Positions 21,646 through 33,781 of a DNA stretch of 64,000 nt are shown here, one piece after another. A model generated the notes under the pieces. It did no database searches. It saw nothing but the letters and a program-made list of their open reading frames with translations, and had not been told where the DNA came from. Each line of letters begins with the position of its first letter. Position 1 is the stretch's first letter. The DNA lies in contig NC_030381.2 of NCBI RefSeq assembly GCF_001625215.2, forward strand, positions 47,942,214 to 48,006,213. The letters are read 5' to 3'. A program made the translations under genes and the position numbers. This DNA comes from Daucus carota subsp. sativus. Its lineage: Eukaryota > Streptophyta > Magnoliopsida > Apiales > Apiaceae.

Positions 21646-22498
21646 CAGTGGCGGAACCAGAGGGGGGCTAGGGGATGCTAAAGCCCCCCCTAACCTCAAA
21701 AATACAGTGTATATTTTTTTTTCAGCCCCCGCTGAATTTGTGATGTCAATATAATTTTATTAGCCCCGCTGAATTATAAATGTCATAGAGAGGGACTTAA
21801 TATAAAAGAAGAAAAGAGAAGGCACTCAGTCTAAAGAGAGTCTAATTAACAAATACATTCAAATAGATACACTCAGAGCAACTAGATCATGCAAACTGTA
21901 TGATGCATGCCGAGTACTTTGTGCATTAGAAAAATAATATAAAATATAGTTAAGAGGGAAAGTGTGCTCCTCATTATTGAGTAAGCAAATAGAGCTCTTA
22001 AGTTCTTGAAGAGGTGCTAGGAAACATAGAGCTACTACTTTGTATTGACTCTTTGGATCCTAGAAATTAATTTTCAGATTTCAATAACTCAAAACTGGTC
22101 TGCCTTGCACAATTTTATCCAAAGGATTTTTCTTTACTAGATTTGGAGTTGTTGCCAAATTAGTTACACAATTTTATCTATGATATGAGAGCGAAGATTA
22201 ATCTGGACTTCAAAATACAAGAAATCTTTCTGTCATGATGGGTAAAACACACAGACACACTGCTTATCCCTTAGTTTATCTTCTGGTTGAGTTAGCTCTG
22301 GTTTTACAGGTTGTCATTGCTACTGTTGAGAGAGTTTTTTTTGCTATGAAAGCAATCAAGACTTATCAGCGTAATAGGATGGAAGATGCATGAATGAATG
22401 ATAGTATGATGATATATATTGAGAAAGTTATTTATGCAAGTATAGATGACGAAATATTTTTCAGCCCCCCCTAACATTTAGTCCTGGTTCCGCCACTG
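21646..22498 (+). mobile_element. hAT transposon remnant, 853 bp, with 8-bp target duplication
   Basis: Terminal inverted repeats CAGTGGCGGAACCAG (left) and CTGGTTCCGCCACTG (right) are perfect over 15 bases. They are flanked by the 8-base duplication CCTGTGAT at 21638–21645 and 22499–22506, which is diagnostic of the hAT superfamily. Most of the transposase is gone. The 3' part keeps a piece of the hAT dimerisation domain (22287–22472). AGCCCCCCCTAA-type words occur near both ends. The element appears to be an internally deleted relic that inserted once and has not moved since. Confidence 0.93.
22287..22472 (+). pseudogene. hAT transposase C-terminal (dimerisation domain) fragment
   Basis: One frame reads VELALVLQVVIATVERVFFA, then MKAIKTYQRNRMEDA, a stop codon, then MNDSMMIYIEKVIYASIDDE and a stop. 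This follows the hAT dimerisation pattern (A-T-V-E-R-x-F-S-A-M-K, then R-N-R-M and IEK) of plant TTF-type zinc-finger hAT transposases. The in-frame TGA after MEDA and the missing upstream two-thirds show it is non-functional. No start codon or upstream exon was identified. Confidence 0.85.
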
Positions 22499-22784
22499 CC
22501 TGTGATCTCATCAGATACGGATCAGTTACAATATATGAGTAGATGTGAAATCTTATCTCAGACTCTCCTAAACATGAGAATCTATCCTTTCTTGTGAAAT
22601 AGATATGACACGAACCATCTTCGGCACTTAGAAATCTAATTAACTTCTAAGTAAAGTAAGATGAATCCTAAAATCTCTGGTTACGTAGCGAAGCTAAATG
22701 CATGCGGGTTTCTTATACAAGCCATGGTGTAGAACTTACTAGCGGAGCCGGCCATAAATGGTAGCGGGCCAAAAAAAAATTGTA

Positions 22785-23088
22785 CTCCCTCTGTCCCTCT
22801 CATTTCTTTACGGTTACTATTTTGGGATGTCCCTCTCATTTCTTTACGTTACTATAAATAGTAAGTTTTTCCCATCATTACACTCACTATCTTCCCCTAC
22901 TATCTCATATTTAACAATAAAAACTACTATTACACCCATTACTTTCCTCCACTATCTCAAATCTATTATTAAATATTGGTAGATCTCACCACTTTACCCA
23001 CTTTTCATCTAACTTTACTCATTTTTCATACATTGTCTTGATCTCCGTGTCCCCCTCCGATGTAAACAATTGAGGGGGACGGAGGGAG
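22785..23088 (-). mobile_element. Stowaway-like MITE, family A
   Basis: Ends CTCCCTCTGTCCC and GGGACGGAGGGAG are inverted repeats flanked by TA on both sides, the mark of Tc1/mariner-derived Stowaway MITEs. The 304-base interior matches, in reverse orientation, the element at 26039–26656 (shared words such as GTGGAGGAAAGTA, AAAGTTAGATGAAAAGTGGG and GGACACGGAGA). Confidence 0.92.
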
Positions 23089-23291
23089 TAAAACATTAAT
23101 TATTCTGTTTCATATTACAGGTCCGTTTTTAAAAAAATTTACCAATATCAATGTTTTAAAACATTGTCCTTAAATTTGTATAGAAATAAGAAATGAACAA
23201 ATAATGTAGGACATATAAATTGAAATGAAGAAAGTATTATTCTGTAACTAAAAGGAATTAAAAAATCTGAAAAAAGACAACTGGAAACTTA

Positions 23292-23900
23292 GGGGTCGTT
23301 TGACTGAGTTTAAAATAAGTGTTTCTTGTTTAAAGTAAAAAAGTGAAATAGAAGTGAGATGCAAGTTAAGACTTATAAGTGATTAAAGTGTTTGAGAAAT
23401 GAGTAGAAATCGTGAAAGAAAAACTAGCATTCTTAACTTTTTATAAATTTTTCTTGACTTTTCACACAAACGATACAACTAAGTGCTTCTAACAGAAGCT
23501 AGGCTTAGAGCATCTCCTTCATTTAGGCTCCTAAATTGAAATTTGAGGAGGGAGAGGAAAAATGTTGCTCCAAGAGACTCTTAAGTGGCTCTTAAATCTT
23601 AAGAACCTCTTGTTTCTCTCTCCTCTCTCCTCAAAGTTAAGAGCCACCACATGGCTCCTAACTTATTTTCTTACCATAAAAAAATCTTTCCCTCCAATTC
23701 ATCTCCATCTTTCACTCTCTTTTGCTGTAGTGGAGCCCAATATATGAATAAAATATGAAATAGAGAAGAGATGTAGAGAGTATTGTTGGAGTTTACACTT
23801 TTAACTTTGTTCCAAATTACTAAGAACCATATTTTTTATATTATATTTAGGAGCCAACGAGGCTTTTGGAGATGCTCTTAGAAGCTCAGCCAAACACCCC
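23292..23900. mobile_element. MITE with GGGGTGTTTGGC termini, split by a second element
   Basis: Left end GGGGTCGTTTGACTGAGTTT and right end GAAGCTCAGCCAAACACCCC are imperfect inverted repeats. A separate element (23508–23877) has inserted within it, so the host is about 240 bases without the guest. Related to the sequences at 9691–9935 and 43785–44049. The superfamily is uncertain. Confidence 0.65.
23508..23877. mobile_element. Tourist-like MITE, TTA target duplication
   Basis: Ends GAGCATCTCC and GGAGATGCTC are perfect 10-base inverted repeats flanked by TTA at 23505–23507 and 23878–23880, as expected for PIF/Harbinger-derived Tourist MITEs. TAGGCTCCTAAAT near the left end pairs with ATTTAGGAGCC near the right end. 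Length 370 bases. It sits inside the element 23292–23900. Confidence 0.85.
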
Positions 23901-24092
23901 ATCAGAATGCGGATCTGCATGGGTAAATGGACAAAAGAGGAGAGAAGAAAAGCATATTTATACACCATGATTCACAGCATTTTACATCCCCGCAATTCAA
24001 ATACTAACAGCTTTATGCGCGGCGCCTGACTTTCATATTCCTCCGGGCCCGTAGCTTATTAATGTAAAAGTTAAAGTTGTATTGACATTCTA

Positions 24093-24342
24093 CTCCCTCT
24101 GTCCCAGTCATTGTATACGTTTCTTTTTCACTGCTCGACACGCTTTTTAAGGCTCTTATAAAACATAGTTCCACAACTTATTTTTAAGTTTTTCTTTTTT
24201 TGTATAAAAATATAAATGTTATACTTTTATACAAAAAAAAAAAATCTTAAAAATAATTTACAGAACTATACTATATTGAAGCATTAAAGTCCGTGCCGCG
24301 CTCCCGTCCCCCAATGTATACTATTGACTGGGACGGAGGGAG
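24093..24342 (+). mobile_element. Stowaway-like MITE, family B
   Basis: CTCCCTCTGTCCCAGTCA and TGACTGGGACGGAGGGAG are inverted ends flanked by TA. The 250-base interior carries TATAAATGTTATACTTTTAT and a 3' part with GCATTAAAGTCCGTGC. The same family recurs at 47189–47661 (interrupted) and 48285–48533. Confidence 0.92.
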
Positions 24343-24970
24343 TAGTATTCTACATTTCTACTACGAATGAATTTAGACTTCTGAAGAGGCCGACGGAACT
24401 AATTTTTATCTTTATTTTCTAATATTTACTCAAAAAAAACTTTATTTTCTAATATATCATATGTCTAGAGAATTCGAAAAATATCCTGAATTTGTTTCTT
24501 TGTTTCTCAGAGACACTCCTAATTTAATTTTGCCAACTTGAAAATTAATAATCAATTATTTCAGCATCCCAAACATTTTTCTCTTAATAGGCGGGAGCAA
24601 CACTAAGTAATCGTCTAAAAGATTTAAAAATTATACAAACTCGTGCTAACAGCTGTGAAATAATCGTAATATAATTATTAAATCCTGCATCTTGCAGAAA
24701 TTAGTACTCGTTCTCTCGGTTCTTTACCCTTCAAAAAGGGCTTGCACAAATTTAAAGATATTTATAAAATATAATTTTATAATTTTTTATGAATAAAAAT
24801 TTTAAATTTAAAGACTAAAAAATAAAAAAAATAAAAAAAACTTATAAAACTATATTTTATATATATCTTAAAATGCGGGTCAAATAATTTAAATAATCAA
24901 TAAAGAAATGAGAGAGATTAACGACTATTTTTACGAACCACCTCCGACTACAAGAACATATATGTCTGGC

Positions 24971-25749
24971 TAGGGCTGTTTAACGAACCGAGCTGTTCGC
25001 GAACAAGCTCGAGCTCGGCTCGTTAAGAGCTCGTTCGGCTCGGCTCGTTAAGTTAACGAGCTCGAGCTCGAACACAAAAAATTGTTCGTTAAGTAAACGA
25101 GCTCGAGCCGAGCTTTTAGTATGTTCGGCTCGAGCTCGGCTCGAGCTCGACTCGAGCTCGCTCGGCTCGAGCTCGGCTCGTTAAAGCTCGAAAAAATGTA
25201 ATATTTTTGGGGTTTTTTTATAATTTATATATGTTATTGAACTCAGAATTCAACATATAATTTATATATATATATATTTTAGTGATGTAACCAAAATTTC
25301 GGAAAATAATAATTTTATATGGTTTGCTATTTTGACAGTCAAGTAGAAGGTTAACTAGTACCGCTAACTAGTGTTTAATCCTAAATTAGTGTTTCAATTT
25401 TTTAAAAAATATTTCTTACCGATCCAACCTCATGGATGTTAACATATATACATTTTAGTGATATAAACAAAGTTTCAAAAAAATTAAAATTATTTGGTTA
25501 GCTATTCTAAGAGTCAACTAGCGGTTTGTCTTTATTTTTTTTCTGGCTCGGCTCGACTCGACTCGACTCGGCTCGGCTTGTATTTGTTCGCGAACAAGCT
25601 CGTGTCCGGCTCGTTAGTTAACGAGCCGAGCTTGAACACAATTTTTGTTCGATAAAAAAGCTCGGCTCGGCTCGGCTCGTCAGAAAAAAAATTAAAGCTC
25701 GGCTCAGTTCGGTCAAAACTCGGCTCGGCTCGGTTCGTGAACAGCCCTA
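24971..25749. mobile_element. Non-autonomous hAT element with CTCGGCTCG-rich arms
   Basis: The element starts TAGGGCTGTT…GAACCGAGC and ends GGTTCGTGAACAGCCCTA. It is flanked by the 8-base direct repeat TGTCTGGC at 24963–24970 and 25750–25757, which assigns it to hAT. Both arms (about 230 bases each) are made of GCTCGGCTCG/GAGCTCGAGC words and face each other, around an AT-rich core with TATATA. No transposase is visible. The arms could fold into a long hairpin. Confidence 0.88.
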
Positions 25750-26038
25750 TGTCTGGCATAAGCTAAAATGTACGGTATGCACAGTAATAATAAAAGTGTT
25801 TTGCTGCCTATGTTGATGTCTGATCTGACCCGTTTCCAGTTGACAGATCATTGGAGGTACTACTTCCTCAGAGGTAGTGAAAATGAAGATGAGACAAATA
25901 TGCAGTCAAGTGAATGCAGCAACTACTGAGTTTCGTAACACTAAAAAATATCGAAACAAGAATTTATGGTTGCAGAGGGGTTGATGAAATATTCAATGTC
26001 AAATTTATAATCTGGTTTGTTGTGTCATTATTATTCTA

Positions 26039-26656
26039 CTCCCTCCGTCCCCCTCAATTGTTTACATTGGAGGGGGACACGGAGACCAAGACAATGTATG
26101 AAAAATGAGTAAAGTTAGATGAAAAGTGGGTAAAGTTGTGGGACCTACCAATATTTAATAGTAGATTTGAGATAGTGGAGGAAAGTAGTGGGTGTAATAG
26201 TAGTTTTTATTGTTAAATACTCCCTCCATCCCATTTTAAGTGTCCACTTTGCAAATTTCACACATATTAAGAAACAATTAATGTAACATTTTGATCATTA
26301 TGTTCCCACAACTAATGAGCTTAGTTTTCATAAATATTAGTTATGCACCTCATTAATTGCTCTTTGTTGGACCTTTCTTCACTTCAAATTACACTATACC
26401 TTCATAATTCTTTGAATATATTTATGAGGGGCTTGGTGGTTGTATTTAATACTATATTTATGACACATATTTTGGGAAGTTTTTTTTTGGCAAAGTGGAC
26501 ACTTAAAATGGGATGGAGGGAGTATGAGATAGTGGAGGAAGATAGTGGGTGTAAATTGTAATGATGAGAAAAACTTACTATTTATAGTAACGTAAAGAAA
26601 TGAGAGGGACATCCCAAAATAGTAACCGTAAAGAGAAATGAGAGGGACAGAGGGAG
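26039..26656 (+). mobile_element. Stowaway-like MITE, family A, interrupted
   Basis: Begins CTCCCTCCGTCCCCCTCA and ends GAGAGGGACAGAGGGAG, flanked by TA on both sides. It is the same family as 22785–23088 but in opposite orientation. The element is split by a second TIR element at 26220–26522; removing that guest and one TA copy restores a continuous match to the relative. Confidence 0.92.
26220..26522 (+). mobile_element. Nested Stowaway-like MITE, family C
   Basis: CTCCCTCCATCCCATTTTAA and TTAAAATGGGATGGAGGGAG are inverted ends of 20 bases, flanked by TA at 26218–26219 and 26523–26524. The words AGTGTCCACTTTG and CAAAGTGGACACT extend the pairing. It lies wholly inside the family A element 26039–26656, so it arrived later. 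It resembles 44647–44950 and 63199–63460. Confidence 0.92.
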
Positions 26657-27378
26657 TAGCTGTTACAGTATGTTGTAGTACTGCAATTTTCTCTGCTTGA
26701 ATGTTCTCTTCAATTATTCAATGAAATATCTGGTACCAGTGTTCCATTAATCATATGATTAATTGAATAATCGGAAATTTAATCAATTCAGCAAATGAGA
26801 GAGCATGGATTAATCAGTGATTAAATGTCTAATTTATTCTTATGGAACTCGAAAAAGTAATTCTCTGTGTCTCAAGTTCGCTGATTTTTTCGGGTGCCAG
26901 AGGTCAGAGCATCCACCATTTTCTATGGTTAATCAGACATGCAAATGAACTTGTTTTCATGCAAAACCCCGAGATGGAGCAGAAAAAGAGCATCAAGGAA
27001 AAAAATTTGAAAATGTGAAGTACCTTAGTTCCCAAGTACTATGTGGATGAATCACTGTCAAACTCAAACATTATAGGACAGCAAGGAGTTTACAAATATA
27101 CTACATGATTGAACAAGTAATATGTACAGTTCCTTTTACACTTTGACCAGACATTTGAGACGCTTCAACCACCCCTCTCCCTCTTTTAAATATCCAGCCG
27201 AACCCTCACCGGAGGAGATCATGATCCGCTCTAAAATTTAAGAGCATGACCCGAAACTCACAACGAAGGCAGACTCCACTAAGAAGTAAGAATGGTGATG
27301 ATATGTGAAGAACCTCGTGTCTGATGAATTGGCTAAGAACATTCGCAAGCTCTGTAATTTGTATAATCGCATTTTTTC
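26657..27378. other. Spacer and 3' flank of the GALT gene
   Basis: No gene seen. The part nearest 27378 is expected to be the 3' UTR of the minus-strand galactosyltransferase. The rest is AT-rich with no clear element. Confidence 0.5.
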
Positions 27379-30300
27379 CTAAAAATTGCAGCAACCAGCC
27401 TGACCTCTTGCCAATTTGTCCCATAAACAGATCATTTGTCTCGGTGATTGATAATGAGCTGTAAAATAATTTTCAACGCACCCATACTGACAAAACTTCC
27501 AACTATGGGAGTATTCTACCGGTCTCGAGCTGTTAAACTGTTCGACCCACATTCCCATGCTCACATCCTCCATCTTAAATAGCTGCTTACGAAAAAAAAC
27601 ATTTTTTAAGAGAAAACTTGTCATCAGCGGTATAATTTAAAGATTTTACTTTCTGGCAGACAACCTTAAAAATAAAAATATAATAAAAAAACAAAAATCT
27701 TTCTGGCCTACAAACCTTAAGTTTTTGATTGACATGTTGAGAAACAATATATTTGGCAATGTCCTCCGAGATTATATATCCAGGCCCATTAGCATACGGA
27801 GGATAAACTTCTTCCGGATATTCCTGTTTCATCAGAACAGTTGTTAAATATACGATGACATGAAAACAGGAGGACAATCTGCTCAAACAATCAACAAAAT
27901 CTACTCCAGTTAAACACATAGGAAAGGTTAACAGCTGTAAAATTTTCAGTCTGTTGTTGCCAAAAAAGATTCACCGATTCCCATTGCATACCTCATAACT
28001 AACAGCCCATTTTCCACTCCGAAGGGGTCGATGCAAGAGATTAAGATTACCCATATAAAGTGATTTTTTTACAGAGACTTTATCAAGTTCTTTCAGAACA
28101 GTATCCACCCTTATAAAAGTATCGTCATCCCCCTTCATGATGTGAGCAGCTGTGGCATTCTGAACCTGCATGCCAAATATGAGATATTCAGAGGAACTAG
28201 GACGGAAACAACTAATCTGGTTTTGAATCCTGAGTATGTAATATAGTCGATAAAGAATCAAGGATTAGGAACTGACAAAAAATAAACTTACCCCATATTC
28301 ACATATAGCAATAGTTTTAAGAACCACTAGCTCATAGCGATCCAAAAATGGTAGGATCACAATATCACCAAAGTAAGCAGCTTCCTGTTTCAGAACTGCA
28401 TTCACCTCTTTCCTTGGGTTCTGCACCATGGAATCTAAGATGAGAGCGGGCCTAATACGGTGTGTTATAGAGATGCCATATGAATGGGTGAGATGCCAAA
28501 ATTACTATTAAAGAAGGTAGCAAATGCAAATCACATGTCAAGAGTAGATTTTAAGCAATTTAGCCAGGGGCTTGAGATCACCCAAAAATCAAGATTTAAC
28601 GCGATCAACTATATTGCAACATCCCCAAATTTCATTGTCACTGACCTCAGGCTAAATCCAACATCTGCTGACTATCATATATTCAGCCAAAGTGTAGCAT
28701 CAACCAAAACTGACTAAAAATTCAGCCTTGTTTTAGTTATTGACAATGTACTGTAATTTTTATATCTTTCATCTTCTAGTGGTAGCCAAAATGCATGGAA
28801 GATGGATCCTTTCTGGATATCTATATTACTGGCAAGGAAAGCCATATACTGCCAAACTTACTATCAATACTGCAAGTCCAAGACTATCTCAGCAAGGACT
28901 TAAAAAAAATGCCAAAATTAAATTATAATTTTTATTGAAGGAGAAAAGAGCCTATTTCGTACTGATTCATTAACATTTTTGGCTTCTCAAATTCAGAGAT
29001 CAGAGTGTATGCAAAAGAAAGGTTCTGGTTCACGTTAATGTTGGGCCATACCAATGCAACGAAGAAGCGAACTGCTACAATTGAGGATTTGATAGCTGAA
29101 GCTTGCATCCAGCTTTTTCTAACGGCCATGCGCTCTGCAAAGTGATTAGTAGCAGAGAGAACCCCAATAAAAAGGGGAATAGGACCATTCGGTAAAGGTT
29201 GAGACTTCCACTTTGGAGACATTTCTAGAACTCTTTGAGGTGAAAAACTTGGATGTGAGGTTGGGAGAGAGGTGGCAAAAACCGAATGAACATCCACATC
29301 ACCTTTAATTGCCAATCCTGTTGCATCTTCAAGCGTAAATCCCTGCAGAAAAAGGGAACTTATGGTGAGCAAACGAACACTATAGATCAGTAAAAGACAC
29401 ACCAGATTGAACGTGAGATGTATTCTACTTAAAAACACAAAATTAATATATCACAGCTGCAAGTCAATATATAAGTGGGACCCTCATACAATATGAGACA
29501 AGGGAAAGAGATATGCCAATGAGCCAATCACAGTTTACAAAAACATAATAATTAATGCAGTATAGAAGAAGAAATATCCTTGGAGAAAAACATCAGAATT
29601 ACTGCAGGATAGATTTTAGAGATAACAAATTTATGAGAAAAAAACATTTATAAACTTGGGTGAATTAACCACAGAAAATCCACTATCCATGGGTTTCCCA
29701 ACCGCAGAAGGGATAAATTGTAAATTATAACCCAAAAAAAGAGACTCAAATCAATATTGATATAGAATCACTGTAGTATATTAAACCAAGTAAAACCCTA
29801 ATAACATAACCTAATAGACTAAGTCCCCAAAACCATTATGCTTATATATATAACCTACTACATATTTAATAAAACATATAAATACATGCAATCAAATATG
29901 ATTAAACTATTTACTGATAAATATAAGACTCAAATTTTTGCTTCTGTTTCCCATCAATAATACACTCGCCAAGTTCCCAACTCCACATGATGCATTGATA
30001 AATAAAACTATAATACTGTCACGTGATAACATGTGTCAAATATTTAGAGGAATCTAAGAACATGACAAGCCACCGCATCATTAACCAATAACTAAACTTA
30101 ATTTTGGTGTTGAAAAGAGCGGTCAGATGTAAAGTTCTACTTTCTTAAACACTAAGAATACTTAAGAGCTATCAAAACCATATTCTAGTGCAAGTTCCAT
30201 ACCGTCCGATAAGGAAAAGAAGTAATATGTCGACCCCCAGAGATGATATGAAATCCATCAAGACCAGCACGCAAAGTCAAAACAAACATTTTTCCCTCCG

Positions 30301-31861
30301 CAAAGGGGAAAGGCCAGGTTACTTCTGGTTTCTTGGCGCGCCCTATGAATCTCTGGAACCAAGAAGTTGTTCTGGACTCTTTATCTCTGTTATCATTCCT
30401 GCTCCACTTCTCACATCTCAGATATCCATCAACTGCAGAGAACGATCAATCTGGGTATTAAATCACTTGATACATTATTAAACTGGCAACACATCCAAAA
30501 CTAGAAATAATATATTTTGTCCCCTAGAATATTCATTACTGATAATAGATTGTCTGAACTGTCATTCTTTGTAAAATGTACCTTCAGTTCCAAGCAAAAT
30601 ACATAATAATTTGTACATGCAATAAGTCAACATATTCAGGCCCATTACTGTACACACAAACTTAATAATAAACAAAACCAAGTAATTTAAGCTGACAAAT
30701 GTCTTGGTGCCTAGTTTTGGCCCTTTTCCACAATCTCCATGAACTGCTATTTTCTGTAACTCTTTATGGGATTATTATCACCTGTTAAAAAGTAGCAATC
30801 TCCAACATGAGATAAGCATGATTTTCTTGATTCATCTTTTACTGCCTGGTTCATCCTTCTTTAGGAATTTTGGCAGATCTTATATATTTGGGGAGGATTT
30901 ATTGTTCAATAGATGCAATTACCTTCTACACATGTGTTTCTGTTCTACCTACCAAATTCATGCTGATAGTATAGATATTAACAATACTTTAGAAGGTGTA
31001 ATTGAGCATAAGAAATGGCTATATGTGTATATGGAAATAAAATGTTCTTACCAAGCATGTCATCATCACCCTTAGATGGTAAACCATCACAGCGTTGACC
31101 TGCTCCCCATTGCATTCTATAACATGTATTATGCTCAATCACTGGTAGATGGCTCCAATCCCCTCTCAAGCGAGGGTTCAAATGCAGAATCTTTGGTGGA
31201 TCCTCACCAACCACAGACTTTAAGCCTTGCAATTCAACCATAAATTGTGAAACCAGGATTAGGGAATTGCCATTCCTCACCTTGGCTTGTGTGGGCAAAT
31301 ACTCGTGATGGGCATATTTAGGCGTCCCCACAACTGTAATGGAAGAGCCTGCAGCTAGCCCACAAGGAAGGAACATAATCTGGTCGCCCTTAGCTAACTC
31401 TTTACCGCTACTTGATACCCACGAGGGACATGACTCTTGCTTCACCTCGAGTATTGAATTCTGGTCAGCCTCTTTTCCGTCATAATGTTTTACTTCTTCC
31501 CATGCCTTTAGACCTAGAGTCCACGCCTCGTCTGCCATCCTCTCTAATACTGACAAATCATTTGTTTTATTCATTTGCCTCAAGATCTCACTAGCTATTC
31601 GACCATAATGATTCTTAAACGGCTTCATCGGTGGCAATCCCTTATTCTTGTCTATTAATGCTTTGCCAGGCATAATAAATGGCACAACTTCATTTTCATC
31701 GTCTAGTCTACGATGGATTGTTTCCTCAGAAACAGACCTTAATTTTGGCTTACTTATAATATCGCCATTCACATCCATAAACCCTGAGCTACCCAATTTA
31801 TCATAGCCATCATCACCACTCAACACCCCACCAGTCTTGAAAAATTCCGGAAACTTGTAGC

Positions 31862-31892
<31 letters not shown>

Positions 31893-31961
31893 AAACAGAA
31901 GATGAGTCAATTTAAACCTCCTCCCAAGAAGTTGCTCACTTTTCGACCTCTTCATCTTCAC
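27379..31961 (-). CDS. GALT: Hydroxyproline O-galactosyltransferase-like, galectin + GT31, 7 exons
   Basis: Exons on the minus strand: 31961–31052, 30432–30203, 29342–29052, 28420–28292, 28165–27992, 27823–27716 and 27582–27379. All are GT–AG and in phase, giving 681 aa. It is a type II Golgi protein: a short Lys/Arg-rich cytosolic tail, then a membrane anchor at about 18–37 ([20 protein letters not shown]). A galectin domain spans about 190–385, followed by a GT31 β-1,3-galactosyltransferase domain from about 435. Visible GT31 motifs are RMAVRKSWM (451–459), the metal-binding DDD at 533–535, and EDVSMGMWV from 619. In Arabidopsis, GALT2–6 with this architecture add the first galactose to hydroxyproline on arabinogalactan proteins; GALT1 with a similar layout makes Lewis-a glycans, so the exact reaction is inferred. 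The residue before DDD is Gly (KGDDDTF), where I recall Cys in relatives. Confidence 0.9.
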
Positions 31962-33781
31962 AAACCTAACTTACAAAGTTACAATACAGAATTCTATTCA
32001 AATATCCACACTAGTCCCTCCAACCCATCTCTCACAACCCCATGCCTATAATATCACAACTCACAAGTTCACGACCTAAGATGCAATCTATTTGTACCCT
32101 AAATCTGAAAACCAAAAGCACAACTTCAAAATAACAATACTTCACCACTCCAGGATCCAACACAAGCAAATCTTAGTGCTTCAGAAGCAGATGAGTCTTA
32201 CACATAACAAGTATACATACAAATTGTTATGAGGCCAAAAATAGCATATTACTTGCAATCAATAACACTGAACAATCAATACCAAAAAAAAATCAACACC
32301 CACTAATCAAAATCAATCTTTTTAACAATGAACAACTAAAAAAGGCATTACCAACCTCAAATTTGCAAGAAATGAACAGTCCACTCAGACACAACCCAGA
32401 TGAGAACTGGCTTTTATGTTGTAAAGTAAGATAATTGTGATAAATGAGTGTGTGTATGAATCTGAACTTAAAGAATGCTAAAAGTTAAGAGTAGAATGAA
32501 ATGAGGTAACAATTAAAAATTCAATCTTTAGCAAGAATATTATATGAATATTGTATACTCTCAGCTGCAGAAGTGTATGAACGTGCCCCTTTTTTCCTGT
32601 CTTTTATTTCTAAACCACTTTGGAGGAAGTTATTAATCTCTAATTAGTATTTTATCACCAAATCTAGATTCATTTTTATTTTAATATTAATAACAAATTA
32701 GCTTTAATCTATAAAGTTATTTACCAGATCATATAGTTATCTCATTTTCAAAAATTAAAAAATATATTGATATTTCTTTTCAATTACAAAACAATATTTT
32801 AGAGGTATCAAAATTGAATTATTTAATCTGTGTCTGATTTTTCATGGATAGAACATGTCCGACTAACACAACATATTTGTTCCGAACAATTAACCATAGA
32901 ATCAATCTCAAAACATTTTCAAATCATTTTCAAAGATTTAACAGCGATATAATTCCGCATCTGTCCAATTTTGATTATATTTATAGATGTCGTATGACTT
33001 TTGATTAATAAATTTATTCTTTTTATATATAGAAAAAAAAACACAGCATGTTTGTTTAACCAACTTCTCTGACCTCTCGACTCAGGACTCCATATTTTCT
33101 GATACGGCACTCAACTCAATCCCTTATTAATATTTAATTCTAAAAAAATATAAAATATTATTACATGTTGAGTATCAAAATAAATATTAAAAGTTATGTA
33201 TCCTGCTTTACTTAACTATTAAATAATATATGAACACGCAATCATAGCCAAGTATTTCAATTATGATCTCCCATTATCATTTTATTTCAATTCTAGATGA
33301 GGTATTCCTTCTGTTCTAATTATAAATTTATATTTTATAAAAAATTTAGAATATGTGTCAGAAAAATCTTTCTCATAAAATTATTATATTAAGATAATAT
33401 ATGATAATCACTTATCTTATTGAGGTAGAAAAATTAAAAATATATATATCAATAAAAAACATACACTTGTAAAATGTAATAAAATAATTATACCAAAATG
33501 GGCTCTAGCGGGCCGGCGAACTGATTGGGCTTGCCAATGAAAAATCTGAACCGAACACAGCAGCCCATGCGAAGCAGCGCTCGACCCGTTTTAAACTAGT
33601 TAACTTTATCTTCTTCTTGTTCAGTGTTCACTTTACTTAAAACCTGTAATAACAAATTCAAGAACAATGCTTTCCATCCCTTCTTTTTACATTTATTGAT
33701 ATATGCATATATATCTACAACCCCATTTGCTTCTTTTTCACTTACAGAGTTTTTTTTTTGCGTTTTTATAATTAATTAAAA
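31962..33781. promoter_or_regulatory. Divergent intergenic region between GALT and HMR
   Basis: About 1.8 kb separating two genes read outward. A 5'-UTR intron for GALT is plausible: on the minus strand a TTAG acceptor sits just before GTTTGTGAAGATG at the start codon (about 31972), and the likely first leader exon lies near 32350–32580. The AT-rich middle (32640–33480) holds no gene or clear element. The HMR side at 33600–33781 should contain its leader. These are inferences without transcript data. Confidence 0.4.

Noticed and set aside
25532..25759. Serine/arginine-like open frame on the minus strand
   Set aside because: It is simply the translation of the GCTCGG repeat arm of the hAT element.
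26343..26612. Overlapping short open frames near 26.4 kb
   Set aside because: They fall inside the nested MITEs and have no protein similarity.
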